A stretch of 52,186 bases of DNA from Bacteroidota bacterium (lineage in GTDB: Bacteria > Bacteroidota > Bacteroidia > SXHM01). The stretch is from NCBI GenBank assembly GCA_947479755.1, contig CANKAM010000005.1:1-52186 (forward strand). Reading direction: 5' to 3'. Numbering within the stretch: position 1 is the stretch's first letter; each line of letters begins with the position of its first letter. The notes beneath the pieces were generated by a model. The model searched no databases. It saw only the letters and a program-made list of their open reading frames with translations, and had not been told where the DNA came from. Made by a program: the position numbers and the translations under genes. Below are positions 17,804 to 25,716 of this stretch, piece by piece.

Positions 17804-17845
17804 TTTACTGTTTTTGTAATTTGTTGGTTCTGTGTTTGTTACCAC
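17603..17845 (-). CDS. Heptad-repeat protein (LGKQxNS array), possibly truncated
   Basis: 80 residues from GTG 17845: an 18-residue leader (VTNTEPTNYKNSKQQNR) and then about nine heptads of the type LGKQxNS/FGKQxxS/YGKQxNQ. It ends at a TAA in the fourth-last unit, where the unit pattern predicts S or Q. The downstream units remain in the same frame (YGMQLNP-LGKQKKS-FGKQPNQ-SGK) to a second TAA, so the gene was probably longer and was shortened by a point mutation. It is very polar and basic, with one bulky hydrophobic residue every seven. The start is uncertain because the upstream bases are repeat DNA. Function unknown; expression unproven. Confidence 0.5.
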   Translation of the reverse strand: MVTNTEPTNYKNSKQQNRLGKQKNSFGKQQKSLGKQQNSLGKQIKLFGKQSNSLGKQLNQLGKQINQYGKQSNSLGKQIN

Positions 17846-17877
17846 CCCCTGCCCCCTCCTTGAAAAAAGGATGGGGT
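17841..17877. repeat. C-rich dispersed repeat with short palindrome
   Basis: The sequence ACCACCCCCTGCCCCCTCCT followed by TGAAAAAAGGATGGGG has inverted arms CCCCCTCCTT/AAGGATGGGG around GAAA. It resembles the 'CCCTCTCC-AAAG-GAGAGGG' element at 45974-45992 and, from memory, a very common Bacteroidota intergenic repeat. Confidence 0.6.
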
Positions 17878-17960
17878 GAAATAGCGGGACAAATGTTTAT
17901 TGGTCGAGGGGGAGTATGTCAAATTGTTGTCAAGTGAAGTTATTAACAGGGGTGGAATTT

Positions 17961-18308
17961 TCAGCGTGTGCTGATTGTTTCGATGCACTCGAGTAAACTG
18001 TGGAGGCCGAGGAGGTGTTTGTTTTCGCAGGAGTATGTTATCTCGATTATATTTTCAAGGGTTTCGCGATGGGTGGATGTGATGTTTTGGTTTTCTAACA
18101 GGGCTTTGCTGCGCTGATAAATTGTATGGCGAAATTCTATTTCCAGTTGTTGATAAGTCAATTTATCTACCAATGAAATTACGATGAGTGCTGCCGGAAA
18201 TGTTTCGTGAAGGGGTGCGTTTTGACAAAGCAATTGTATGAGCCGCTTAAGCTGGCTTTCCGCATAGTGGGCTGTGTGCAGAGGTTTTTTGCCTCGTTCG
18301 CTTTCCAT
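17961..18308 (-). CDS. Hypothetical helical protein
   Basis: 115 residues from ATG 18308 (MESERGKKPLHTAHYAESQL). Mostly alpha-helical by eye, with LKRLIQLLCQNAPLHETFPA near the start and the C-terminal YSCENKHLLGLHSLLECIET. No signal peptide, membrane helix or recognised motif. It lies upstream of the heptad array and the 404-residue gene on the same strand, so the three may form a unit. No homologue recognised; a real gene is likely but not certain. Confidence 0.55.
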   Translation of the reverse strand: MESERGKKPLHTAHYAESQLKRLIQLLCQNAPLHETFPAALIVISLVDKLTYQQLEIEFRHTIYQRSKALLENQNITSTHRETLENIIEITYSCENKHLLGLHSLLECIETISTR

Positions 18309-18549
18309 GAGAAAAATTCGTCAGGGGGGAGTATGGGGGTTCCCGTTTTAAGGTAATAACGGTGGAAATGAGGGGATATTGTGGAAGGACGGGAGGGACT
18401 TTTGGGACAAATGGGACAGGTGAAAATTTGGGGTTGGTGGAATTTTGTAGTTTAGGGGATTGAAAAAGAATTGGCGGGACAGCAAAAAATAAATGCAACG
18501 AGGCAGGGAACCTCGCTGCTTCAGGAGCAACTATTTAAATATTCGAAAT
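18309..18549. other. G-rich intergenic segment with G-quadruplex motif
   Basis: The plus strand from 18316 to about 18480 is strongly G-rich and C-poor, unlike all neighbours. Bases 18391-18415 fit a G-quadruplex rule exactly: four GGG runs separated by 1, 6 and 6 bases. Further runs (GGGGGG, GGGGG, GGGG) lie at 18318-18375. The segment separates a minus-strand hypothetical gene from a plus-strand membrane protein gene. A short inverted repeat (CGAGG/CCTCG) lies at about 18499-18515. No gene is supported here. Confidence 0.65.
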
Positions 18550-19248
18550 ATGAGAGGATTAAAAAAGCATCATCTAATTTTTACAAGTCTAATTTTGTGT
18601 TTAATTGCCTTTATTGTTCCGTTCTTTCTTCGTAATACTAATGAAACTTTATTTTCAGTTTTATCTTTATCATTAACAGCTGTTGGATCGATAGCTACAG
18701 TTGCAACGTTAATAATTGCAATTTTTCTTTATGATAGATTTGGTTTAGAAGCAAAATTTATTGAAAAACAGACTGATAAAGTCCTTGAGTTAGCAGATAA
18801 TTTAAAAGGAAAAACTTTTATAGCTCAAGCGTATGAATTTAAATATATGGTCCGACCCAGTAAAGTACAACTTACTCTCATACTAAATCACAAACTATAT
18901 GAAGGAGATTTGAAAAAGAAGGTTTTAATTTCCGAGAACTATTACCCATCATTGGATAATATAATGGCAATACGAAGGAGCTATTGGTTACCAAAGGAAA
19001 TAAAAGAAAAGATGACATTTCTTGAATTTGCAGCTACAATGAAAATGACTAATCCACCTGAAGAAAAGGAATACATTAAGATTGAATATAAAAATGATTC
19101 TGAGCAAGCTTGGGGTTTAGCTTTCCCTGAAATGACATTCGGGGAATTTCTTAACAATTTGTATAATTTAGTCGATGAGATTGAAAAATGGTTAAAAAAA
19201 CACTCCGATATTCAAATAGACTTAAAATTAGAAGAGAGAAATCAATAA
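18550..19248 (+). CDS. Hypothetical two-helix membrane protein
   Basis: 232 residues from ATG 18550; an upstream start at 18493 is possible but would run through an inverted repeat. Two N-terminal membrane helices (FTSLILCLIAFIVPFFL and SLSLTAVGSIATVATLIIAI, residues 11-63) are followed by a charged cytoplasmic domain of about 165 residues with KFIEKQTDKVLELADNLKGK and MTFLEFAATMKM. The base composition is clearly more AT-rich than the flanking operons, as in the next gene, which suggests horizontal acquisition. No family is recognised. It is followed 93 bp later by the cold-shock-like gene. Confidence 0.65.
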   Translation: MRGLKKHHLIFTSLILCLIAFIVPFFLRNTNETLFSVLSLSLTAVGSIATVATLIIAIFLYDRFGLEAKFIEKQTDKVLELADNLKGKTFIAQAYEFKYMVRPSKVQLTLILNHKLYEGDLKKKVLISENYYPSLDNIMAIRRSYWLPKEIKEKMTFLEFAATMKMTNPPEEKEYIKIEYKNDSEQAWGLAFPEMTFGEFLNNLYNLVDEIEKWLKKHSDIQIDLKLEERNQ

Positions 19249-19341
19249 TGGAATATAAGAAAGAGTTTATACTGAACTGGATATTATTATTTGAAAAATA
19301 ATAAAGTAACATTCAAATTCTTCCAAAATATAAATTAGAAC

Positions 19342-20145
19342 ATGAAGAAACAAATAGGATTAATAACATTTAAGGATTATACACATAAATTTGGTTATAT
19401 TCAAGGGTGGGAAAATAAATATTTCTTTCAATTTTCCAATTTGCCAGATATCCCAAATGAAAATGTTGTAATGTTCACAGTTGGAGAACGTGCAAGTACG
19501 TCAATACATAATAAGGATAAATATGAAGCATTTGATATTAGCGAAGTTAATACTTCTGAAATCAAAAAAAGTGATAAAGATTACTTTCTTGTAGCATTTA
19601 GCAATTATCAGGATTTGGAAATATATCTCAAGGAACCTATTTATGATTACTTAATAAAATTAGTTAACGCAAAAGAATATGTAGCTAACATAGAAATTGA
19701 GCAATACTTGAAAGATTATCAAATTATCCTAAGAGAAACAGATAAAATAGTAATTGGTGAAAATGTTCACGCATCTGTTTATTTTGAAACTAAAGAAAGT
19801 TACTCTCAAATTAAAGAAGACACCTATTTATTTAATCTTTTTTATTATAAAGAAATAATCTGGGAGACTAGTGAGTTTTTCTCATATCCATATAGCGAGT
19901 TGTTGAACAAATATAAATTAGATATAATAAATTGGAAAAAATTATTAGAGCGGTCCGAGTTATTAACTGAAGAAAAAAAACATCAAATAAGGAATAACTA
20001 TAATAAAGAGGAGCATATAAATTTTTATATAACTCAAGTAATTTCTTCTGCAATGAACGACCTTACAAAAAAGTTACGTTGGGATTTGAAACTATTAATG
20101 GCACGCTACTCTTTAACAACTTATTCCGATTGGAGAAGAAAATAA
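19342..20145 (+). CDS. Hypothetical protein with a divergent cold-shock-like N-terminal domain
   Basis: 267 residues, very AT-rich. Residues 4-66 follow the cold-shock (CSD) spacing: IGLITFKDYTHKFGYIQ corresponds to G-x-V-x-x-F with KGFGFI, KYFFQFSNL to DVFVHFS, and VVMFTVGERASTS to the last strand. RNP-like aromatic positions are partly kept (FGYI, YFFQF). The remaining 200 residues are helical, rich in Asn, Lys and Tyr, and unrecognised. The CSD reading is inference from pattern alone. If right, the protein could bind single-stranded nucleic acid. It lies in a small AT-rich group of orphan genes. Confidence 0.6.
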   Translation: MKKQIGLITFKDYTHKFGYIQGWENKYFFQFSNLPDIPNENVVMFTVGERASTSIHNKDKYEAFDISEVNTSEIKKSDKDYFLVAFSNYQDLEIYLKEPIYDYLIKLVNAKEYVANIEIEQYLKDYQIILRETDKIVIGENVHASVYFETKESYSQIKEDTYLFNLFYYKEIIWETSEFFSYPYSELLNKYKLDIINWKKLLERSELLTEEKKHQIRNNYNKEEHINFYITQVISSAMNDLTKKLRWDLKLLMARYSLTTYSDWRRK

Positions 20146-20206
20146 AATTGTCAAGGCGGGGTATTTTTATTTGATAATACTTACCGAGGTAAGAAAAGAA
20201 ATTGGC

Positions 20207-20545
20207 ATGACTGAAGAAGAAAGAAAAGAAAAGATTAAAAAATTGAAACATGCGGTTACGCTTAACTATTCTGATTATGTGAAGATGGGGTGGTTTTGGG
20301 GTTGGGATGCTGTTAACATCTGCAATACTGATGAGAATGTAATTAAGGAATTACCTGAAGAATTAATAAAGAGCAAGTTGTTTATTGCATGTCCTCAATG
20401 TAGTTGCGCACCTGAAAAATTACGTTGGATTAATTTTTCTACTTCCGGTAAATCATGGGAGAATCTTGCAGGCAGTGCGGGGTATCTTAGTATCTGCGAA
20501 AACTGCAAACGTCAGGTGGGTTATCTTGAGACGATGTATAATTGA
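20207..20545 (+). CDS. Small zinc-ribbon-like protein
   Basis: 112 residues from ATG 20207; the frame is open further upstream to TTG 20171, but the ATG gives a natural N terminus (MTEEERKEKIKKLKHAV). Two CxxC knuckles, ACPQCSC and CENCKR, separated by about 35 residues, form a likely zinc ribbon in the C-terminal half. The N-terminal half contains MGWFWGWDAVNICNTDE. No family recognised. It is the last of three plus-strand orphan genes and is followed by REP-like repeats. Confidence 0.65.
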   Translation: MTEEERKEKIKKLKHAVTLNYSDYVKMGWFWGWDAVNICNTDENVIKELPEELIKSKLFIACPQCSCAPEKLRWINFSTSGKSWENLAGSAGYLSICENCKRQVGYLETMYN

Positions 20546-20562
20546 TTTTTAAAGGAATAAGG

Positions 20563-20638
20563 TCCTTCGCAGTTCGACTACGCTCACTGTGACAATAGAG
20601 AGATGCTGAAACAACCCTTCGACAAGCTCAGGATGACA
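20563..20638. repeat. REP-like repeat pair
   Basis: CAGTTCGACTACGCTCACTG followed by TGACA (20570-20594), then GAGATGCTGAAACAA joined to CCCTTCGACAAGCTCAGG and ATGACA (20600-20638). The two units face each other between convergent genes. They share words with 44558-44619 and 49284-49308. Confidence 0.7.
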
Positions 20639-20655
20639 AAAACCAGTATGACGGT

Positions 20656-23478
20656 TTAAAATCTGTAATTCAACCCCAGCGTATAATAACTACCTCTGCG
20701 GTAGCTTTGCATTTGCTGATCGTTGTTACTGGTAATTTTCCCGTCTTCGTTAGCATCCTGCACCAGCAGATAAGGTTGGTTAAGAATATCCTGTATCCCG
20801 AATTTCACATCAAGGCGTTTCCACAAACGTTTGGTAATGGTAAGGTCAAGCGTATTGCGTGGCATCTCATACACATCAGGCGTACCGTACGAACCAACAA
20901 TCACAATACGCTCACCTATTACATTGTAAAGCAAATTCACCTGCAAGCCTATGCTGTCGTTCTGATAATAAATTCCGCTGTTGATGATGTAAGGCGATTG
21001 TCCCATCATCGGGCGGTTTTCGCTTTGGCCCTGCGCTTTGTCTCCCAGATTAATTTTGCTCCAGATATAACTTGCGTTCAATACCACCCCTAAGTTTCTT
21101 ACAAAAGGAGTTTTTAAGGTGTTGAATGTTTTACGCACTTCCAGTTCTATACCGGTGCTTGTTGCTGATTCAGCATTGCGGTAAGTATAGTTACGCGTTC
21201 CTCCCGAACCCGTGCCCGGAACAAAATACGTTTCAATAGGATTAATAAAATTTTTGTAAAACGCACCCACGCTGATTACTTCACCAAGTCCCGGATAATA
21301 TTCCCAACGTGCATCGTAGTTATAAATGCTTGGTGTCTGCAGTGAATCATTTCCGTAGTTCACGCTGTTGAAGTTGAAATCATAAAACGCATAAGGCGCC
21401 AACTCACGAAACTCAGGTCTGTTAAGCGTGATACCAAAACCACCGCGTATCAGCATCTTCTCGCTGATGTTGGCCGTTAAGTTTGCAGAAGGCAACAAAC
21501 GGATAATGTGATTATCCACATTCACAGGATTTCCTGTAACCGTGTGGCTTTCCAAACGCTGACGGTTATTCTCTACGCGTGCCCCTGTGTGCAGGTTCAG
21601 CCATTTTGCAAACGGAATATCCAACGCAAGATAATAAGCAATCAAATCATTTTGCGCTTTGTAAGTATCGCTTTTGCGGGTGTCTTCATCAATTTTAATA
21701 CCTGTGGTTGAGTTGATGTTGGTGTCATTGAAAAGCTCATCAAGAGACACCGCGCGCAGCGAATTATCAAACTGAAAAACATTAGCAGATGCATAACCCA
21801 GGTTACGTGCGCTGAACTGTCTCCACTTGCGCTCCAGGTAAAGTCCCGCAGTAACTTTCGGCTCAAACTTTCCGATGTGCAGTTTCTGTTCAATGTTAGC
21901 TGTTCCGGTCATCAACTCTTCGTAAAGGTCAAAGTACAACCTTCCCAGAAAGAAAGGAGTAGCACCAAAAGGAACATAGGTTTCATAAGGATCTTCAGGT
22001 GCTGCATTAATATCTTTTGCAGTCCGCACACGTCTCCAGTCCGGCTCTTCTTTCTTAGCCTTTGAATAAGCAAGCGTCCAGTCAATTTTGGTTTTGTCTT
22101 CAAACAGTTTATGCTCACCGCTTAACTGGCCGGTATAAATACTGCGGTTCATGTAGTAGTACGAATACTCTTTGCGCAACTCCCCTTCTTCAAAGTTTAT
22201 ACCGTCACGCAAGGTGCTTTGATTCATACCCGCCTGATTGAAAATATTTTTGAATTCAATTTTATGGTTCAGGAAGTTAAACGACCAGTTGTGCAACAGT
22301 CCAACACGCACATTATTCGAGTAACGACTATCGTTGTAATCAAAAATTGTATCGCTGTATTGTGTTTCAGGATTATAAGTATTGTAATCCGTTCTGCGCG
22401 AAACAAAATACTGATTGGTGTTACTGTAGTTCAAGGCGGTGATGTGTCCTACGTGAACTTTCTTAATATCAAACTTGCGTGCAAACGTAAAATTGAAACG
22501 TTGGTCGGGTGCAGCCATTGAATTAACAGTTCCCCAGTTATTGCTCAGTGAGCGTCCCAGAGTGGTCAGCTGTTCCATATCATTAGTATTGGAAACATCA
22601 CGCACGTTAGCAGGAAAACCATCAGGCAACGAGCGACTTTCGTCATCAAAACCCATCCAGTCTGTTTTGCTGCCCGGATTCATGTAAAAATCATTGAACG
22701 TTGTGCCTTGTCTGAAAGAAGCCGAGTAACCTGCCGAAACCATATTCTCGTCAGGAGTATTTTTTGTAAATACTTTAATAACACCACCTGCAAACTCGCC
22801 TGAAATTTCCGGTGCAGGACTTTTGTAAATCAAAATCCTGTCGATAAGCGAACTGGGAATCATATCAAATGAAAAGGCCTTTACATCCGATTCGGTGCTG
22901 GGCGTAGTTACATTATTCAGGTAAACAGAATTATAACGCTCACTCAAACCGCGCACCATTACAAAACGGTCGTTCATGATAGTAACACCCGGCACACGCT
23001 TAATAACTTCCGAAGCATCTCTGTCCTGCGATTTTGCAATCTGCTGCGAAGAGATACCGCTTACAACGGCAGTGCTGCGTTTCATTTCGGTAAGCACAGC
23101 GTTCTCGGTATGCGTTACTTTTTGCGCTGATACTTTTGTTTCTTTCAACTGCTGAACAGATGACTGAAGCGCAAAATCAAGGTTAGTGGTTTCACCTGCT
23201 CTGACTGTTATACCTGCTTTTGAAACAGGTTGGTAGCCCACAAAACTCGCCACTATTTCATAAACACCTTCGCTTACCGTGATTTTATAATTTCCGTCAA
23301 AATCGGTGGTTGCACCATTGGCTGTACCTTTAATACTTACGTTTGCAAATGGAACAGGGGTAGTTATTCCATCCACTACCTCTGTCACTTTCCCGATTAT
23401 GAAACCGGGCTTTTCATTGTTTGAAAATGCCGAAAAGGCAAGAAGAACTGCAGTAAAAAGTGTTACTATTTTTTTCAT
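20656..23478 (-). CDS. TonB-dependent receptor with carboxypeptidase-regulatory-like N-terminal domain
   Basis: About 940 residues from ATG 23478 (MKKIVTLFTAVLLAFSAF). GTG 23499 is also in frame but less likely. A signal peptide is followed by a CarboxypepD_reg-like domain (residues 25-110: VPFANVSIKGTANGATTDFD, GNYKITVSEGVYEIVASFVG), a plug domain (DASEVIKRVPGVTIMNDRFV, VRGLSERYNSVYLNNV) and a beta-barrel ending in the terminal aromatic NYRF. It imports an unknown ligand across the outer membrane with TonB energy. There is no SusD neighbour, so this is not a typical polysaccharide locus. A near-match -7 element (TTATTTTG, minus strand) lies about 32 bases before the ATG. A PhoB-like regulator is divergent. 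Confidence 0.94.
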   Translation of the reverse strand: MKKIVTLFTAVLLAFSAFSNNEKPGFIIGKVTEVVDGITTPVPFANVSIKGTANGATTDFDGNYKITVSEGVYEIVASFVGYQPVSKAGITVRAGETTNLDFALQSSVQQLKETKVSAQKVTHTENAVLTEMKRSTAVVSGISSQQIAKSQDRDASEVIKRVPGVTIMNDRFVMVRGLSERYNSVYLNNVTTPSTESDVKAFSFDMIPSSLIDRILIYKSPAPEISGEFAGGVIKVFTKNTPDENMVSAGYSASFRQGTTFNDFYMNPGSKTDWMGFDDESRSLPDGFPANVRDVSNTNDMEQLTTLGRSLSNNWGTVNSMAAPDQRFNFTFARKFDIKKVHVGHITALNYSNTNQYFVSRRTDYNTYNPETQYSDTIFDYNDSRYSNNVRVGLLHNWSFNFLNHKIEFKNIFNQAGMNQSTLRDGINFEEGELRKEYSYYYMNRSIYTGQLSGEHKLFEDKTKIDWTLAYSKAKKEEPDWRRVRTAKDINAAPEDPYETYVPFGATPFFLGRLYFDLYEELMTGTANIEQKLHIGKFEPKVTAGLYLERKWRQFSARNLGYASANVFQFDNSLRAVSLDELFNDTNINSTTGIKIDEDTRKSDTYKAQNDLIAYYLALDIPFAKWLNLHTGARVENNRQRLESHTVTGNPVNVDNHIIRLLPSANLTANISEKMLIRGGFGITLNRPEFRELAPYAFYDFNFNSVNYGNDSLQTPSIYNYDARWEYYPGLGEVISVGAFYKNFINPIETYFVPGTGSGGTRNYTYRNAESATSTGIELEVRKTFNTLKTPFVRNLGVVLNASYIWSKINLGDKAQGQSENRPMMGQSPYIINSGIYYQNDSIGLQVNLLYNVIGERIVIVGSYGTPDVYEMPRNTLDLTITKRLWKRLDVKFGIQDILNQPYLLVQDANEDGKITSNNDQQMQSYRRGSYYTLGLNYRF

Positions 23479-23696
23479 TACGTGTTGGTTTGTTTTCACG
23501 ATGCAAAATAAACCCGGCAGTGTAATTACATGATGAAGTTAAGGTTAAGGAAATGTTAAGTATTGATCTTAGAGATTACTAAAATCATTTTAAAATCAGC
23601 ACCATAAGTCATTGATTGATTTAAACTAGAATTAACACTGACGTAATACTGTAGAATCTTTGCAGATATAGTTTTGCTGCCTAATTTCTGTGGGCT

Positions 23697-24386
23697 ATGA
23701 GTGCAAAAAATACCAACCAACCTAAAATACTTCTTGTTGATGACGAACCGGATATTCTTGAGTTTCTGAAATACAATTTAGAAAAGGAAAGCTTTGTTGT
23801 TTACACAGCCAGTAACGGAAGAGAAGGAGTTGCACAAGCATTAAAGTACCTTCCCAACTTAATTTTATTAGACGTAATGATGCCCGGAATGGATGGCATT
23901 GAAACCTGTCAGGCTCTGCGCGACTCTGAAAAATTAAAAGATACAGTAATCGCATTTCTTACTGCAAGAAGTGAAGACTACTCGCAGATTGCAGGCTTTG
24001 ATGCCGGAGCTGATGATTACATCAGCAAGCCGATAAAACCAAAAGTTCTGGTCAGCAGAATCAAAGCTTTATTGCGGAGAAAAAATACTCAAAATGGTCA
24101 GCCTTTGCAAAATACAGCTGATATAACAATTGACCCTGATCGTTTTATTGTTACAAGAAAAGGAGAAGAATTAAATCTACCGCGCAAAGAATTTCAGTTA
24201 TTAAATCTGCTGATGTCAAAACCCGGAAATGTTTTTACGCGCGAAAATATTCTGGGTGATATCTGGGGGCATGAGATTGTAGTGGGCAACCGCACCATTG
24301 ATGTTCACATTCGCAAACTGCGCGAAAAACTGGGTGATGATTATATCCAAACTATTAAAGGTGTAGGATATAAATTCATGGGGTAA
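23697..24386 (+). CDS. OmpR/PhoB-family response regulator
   Basis: 229 residues. The receiver domain has the acidic pair DDEPD, the phosphoacceptor Asp in LLDVMMPGMDG (about residue 61) and the Lys in SKPIKPK. The winged-helix DNA-binding domain shows LPRKEFQLLNLLMSKPGN, FTRENILGDIW, NRTIDVHIRKLREKL and a YIQTIKGVGYKF ending. It is complete. No histidine kinase is adjacent, so the partner is elsewhere. It is divergent from the TonB-dependent receptor and converges with the anti-sigma/TonB gene; the two stop codons abut as TAATTA. Confidence 0.94.
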   Translation: MSAKNTNQPKILLVDDEPDILEFLKYNLEKESFVVYTASNGREGVAQALKYLPNLILLDVMMPGMDGIETCQALRDSEKLKDTVIAFLTARSEDYSQIAGFDAGADDYISKPIKPKVLVSRIKALLRRKNTQNGQPLQNTADITIDPDRFIVTRKGEELNLPRKEFQLLNLLMSKPGNVFTRENILGDIWGHEIVVGNRTIDVHIRKLREKLGDDYIQTIKGVGYKFMG

Positions 24387-25712
24387 TTACTCCAGACTGA
24401 ATTTTACAGGAATAGTCATCTGCACATCAACCTGCTTACCATCCTGTTTGCCGGGCGCAAAATCTTTGAGCGAAGAAACAACACGCACAGCCTCGTTGTC
24501 TAAATCCTTACTAACACTCTTCCATACCTTTACCTTAGTTACTTTACCGGCTGCACTTACTACGTAACTGATGTAAACGGTTCCTGAAACAGCCTGTTCT
24601 TTTGCCGGCTGCGGATAATTAACATTATCTCTGATGTGCTTTTTCAATGCCTCATTGCCTCCCGGATATTGAGGCATTTCATCCGCAAAAGCATAAACTT
24701 TAGTGTCTACGTTTTGCTGTTGTGCCTCTTGTTCAATATTCTTTCTTGCCTGATCAACTTCTGCTTTTTCTTCAGCAACTTTCAATTCATCATAAGCAAC
24801 AGCAGGTGCGTCCTGAACCGAAGCGATTCTTGAAACTGTTTCCTCTCTTGCTTTTTTCTCAGCTTCTTTCTGCGTTTTTTTATCTGCAGCTTTACTCTTT
24901 GAAGCAGCAGCAACCTCAACACTCATAAGATTTTTAGAGTTCTCATTATCGTATTTACCGGCAATTCCATCGCTCACATATTTTTCAGAATCAAACGAAA
25001 AAACAGTATCAGTATATCCCGATTGACTTGCACCTGTTTGCGGATTGTAATACATAGGAGCTGAATTGGAAGCCCCGCCTGTTGCTGTCATGGTTGAGAA
25101 ATCTGCAGGCAAATCATCTAACGTTACTGCTTCAGCTTTTCCTGTTCCGTTTGCAACTAATCCCTCGTTATTAGTTGCAAGCGGTGATTTAAACAAATCT
25201 TCCTCCACAGGCGCTTCCAACAAAGGAGCTGCATCAGGGGGCAGAACTTCTGCATCGCCTGCAATAATACTATCTGATAAAACATTCTCTGCATCTTTTA
25301 CTTCTGCCTTATTTTCTGCCAATACTTTTTCTTCTGCTTTATTCAGAGCAACATCATTTTTAAATGGTGGATTTAACGCAACATACAACACACCGCCGCC
25401 CAACACAAAGAAGAGAGCCACAGCAGCTGCTAACCGTAGAAAATTCATCTGAATTACCTTGCCTCCAGCGTGCTGAGGTTTTCCGTGATTGGCTATCTTT
25501 TCATTTAACTGAGCAATAGCTGCACGCGAAGATTCTTTGCTCTTCATCAATGAAATACCTTCCAGCACATCACGACAAAAATCACACTCGTTAATGTGTA
25601 TCTCCACCTGCTTCTTCAGATGAATACCCAGTTTGCCGTGCGCGTATTCTGTCAACGCTTCTTCTGAAAGACAGCCTGTTTCGTCAAATATTTTTATATT
25701 TTTTGAACTCAT
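24387..25712 (-). CDS. Anti-sigma zinc-finger / TonB fusion protein
   Basis: 441 residues joining two functions. The cytoplasmic N terminus has the anti-sigma zinc-binding motif HINECDFC (H39, C43, C46). A single membrane helix (LRLAAAVALFFVLGGGVLYV) follows at about 92-112, then a long low-complexity periplasmic linker rich in Ala, Glu, Lys and Asp. The C-terminal TonB domain is at about 350-441 (FADEMPQYPGGNEALKKHI, GTVYISYVVSAAGKVTKVKV). It starts 4 bp behind the ECF sigma gene. The expected role is to hold the sigma factor while the periplasmic TonB domain contacts an outer-membrane receptor, combining signal reception with energy transduction. The separate roles are established for each domain; the combined mechanism is inference. 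Confidence 0.88.
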   Translation of the reverse strand: MSSKNIKIFDETGCLSEEALTEYAHGKLGIHLKKQVEIHINECDFCRDVLEGISLMKSKESSRAAIAQLNEKIANHGKPQHAGGKVIQMNFLRLAAAVALFFVLGGGVLYVALNPPFKNDVALNKAEEKVLAENKAEVKDAENVLSDSIIAGDAEVLPPDAAPLLEAPVEEDLFKSPLATNNEGLVANGTGKAEAVTLDDLPADFSTMTATGGASNSAPMYYNPQTGASQSGYTDTVFSFDSEKYVSDGIAGKYDNENSKNLMSVEVAAASKSKAADKKTQKEAEKKAREETVSRIASVQDAPAVAYDELKVAEEKAEVDQARKNIEQEAQQQNVDTKVYAFADEMPQYPGGNEALKKHIRDNVNYPQPAKEQAVSGTVYISYVVSAAGKVTKVKVWKSVSKDLDNEAVRVVSSLKDFAPGKQDGKQVDVQMTIPVKFSLE

Positions 25713-25716
25713 TTCT

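Noticed and set aside
17623-17937. Plus-strand open frame through the heptad array
   Set aside because: In that frame the unit differences change amino acids, and an in-frame stop lies upstream; it is open only because of the repeat.
19248-19301. 17-codon frame starting at the stop of the two-helix membrane gene (MEYKKEFILNWILLFEK)
   Set aside because: Too short, no second evidence; probably chance in AT-rich DNA.
20656-23478. SusC/SusD-type polysaccharide utilisation locus
   Set aside because: No SusD-like gene or glycoside hydrolase is adjacent, and the receptor lacks a clear SusC context.
23479-23696. tRNA or small RNA between the receptor and the response regulator
   Set aside because: No cloverleaf or stable hairpin was seen; only promoter-like sequence for the divergent genes.
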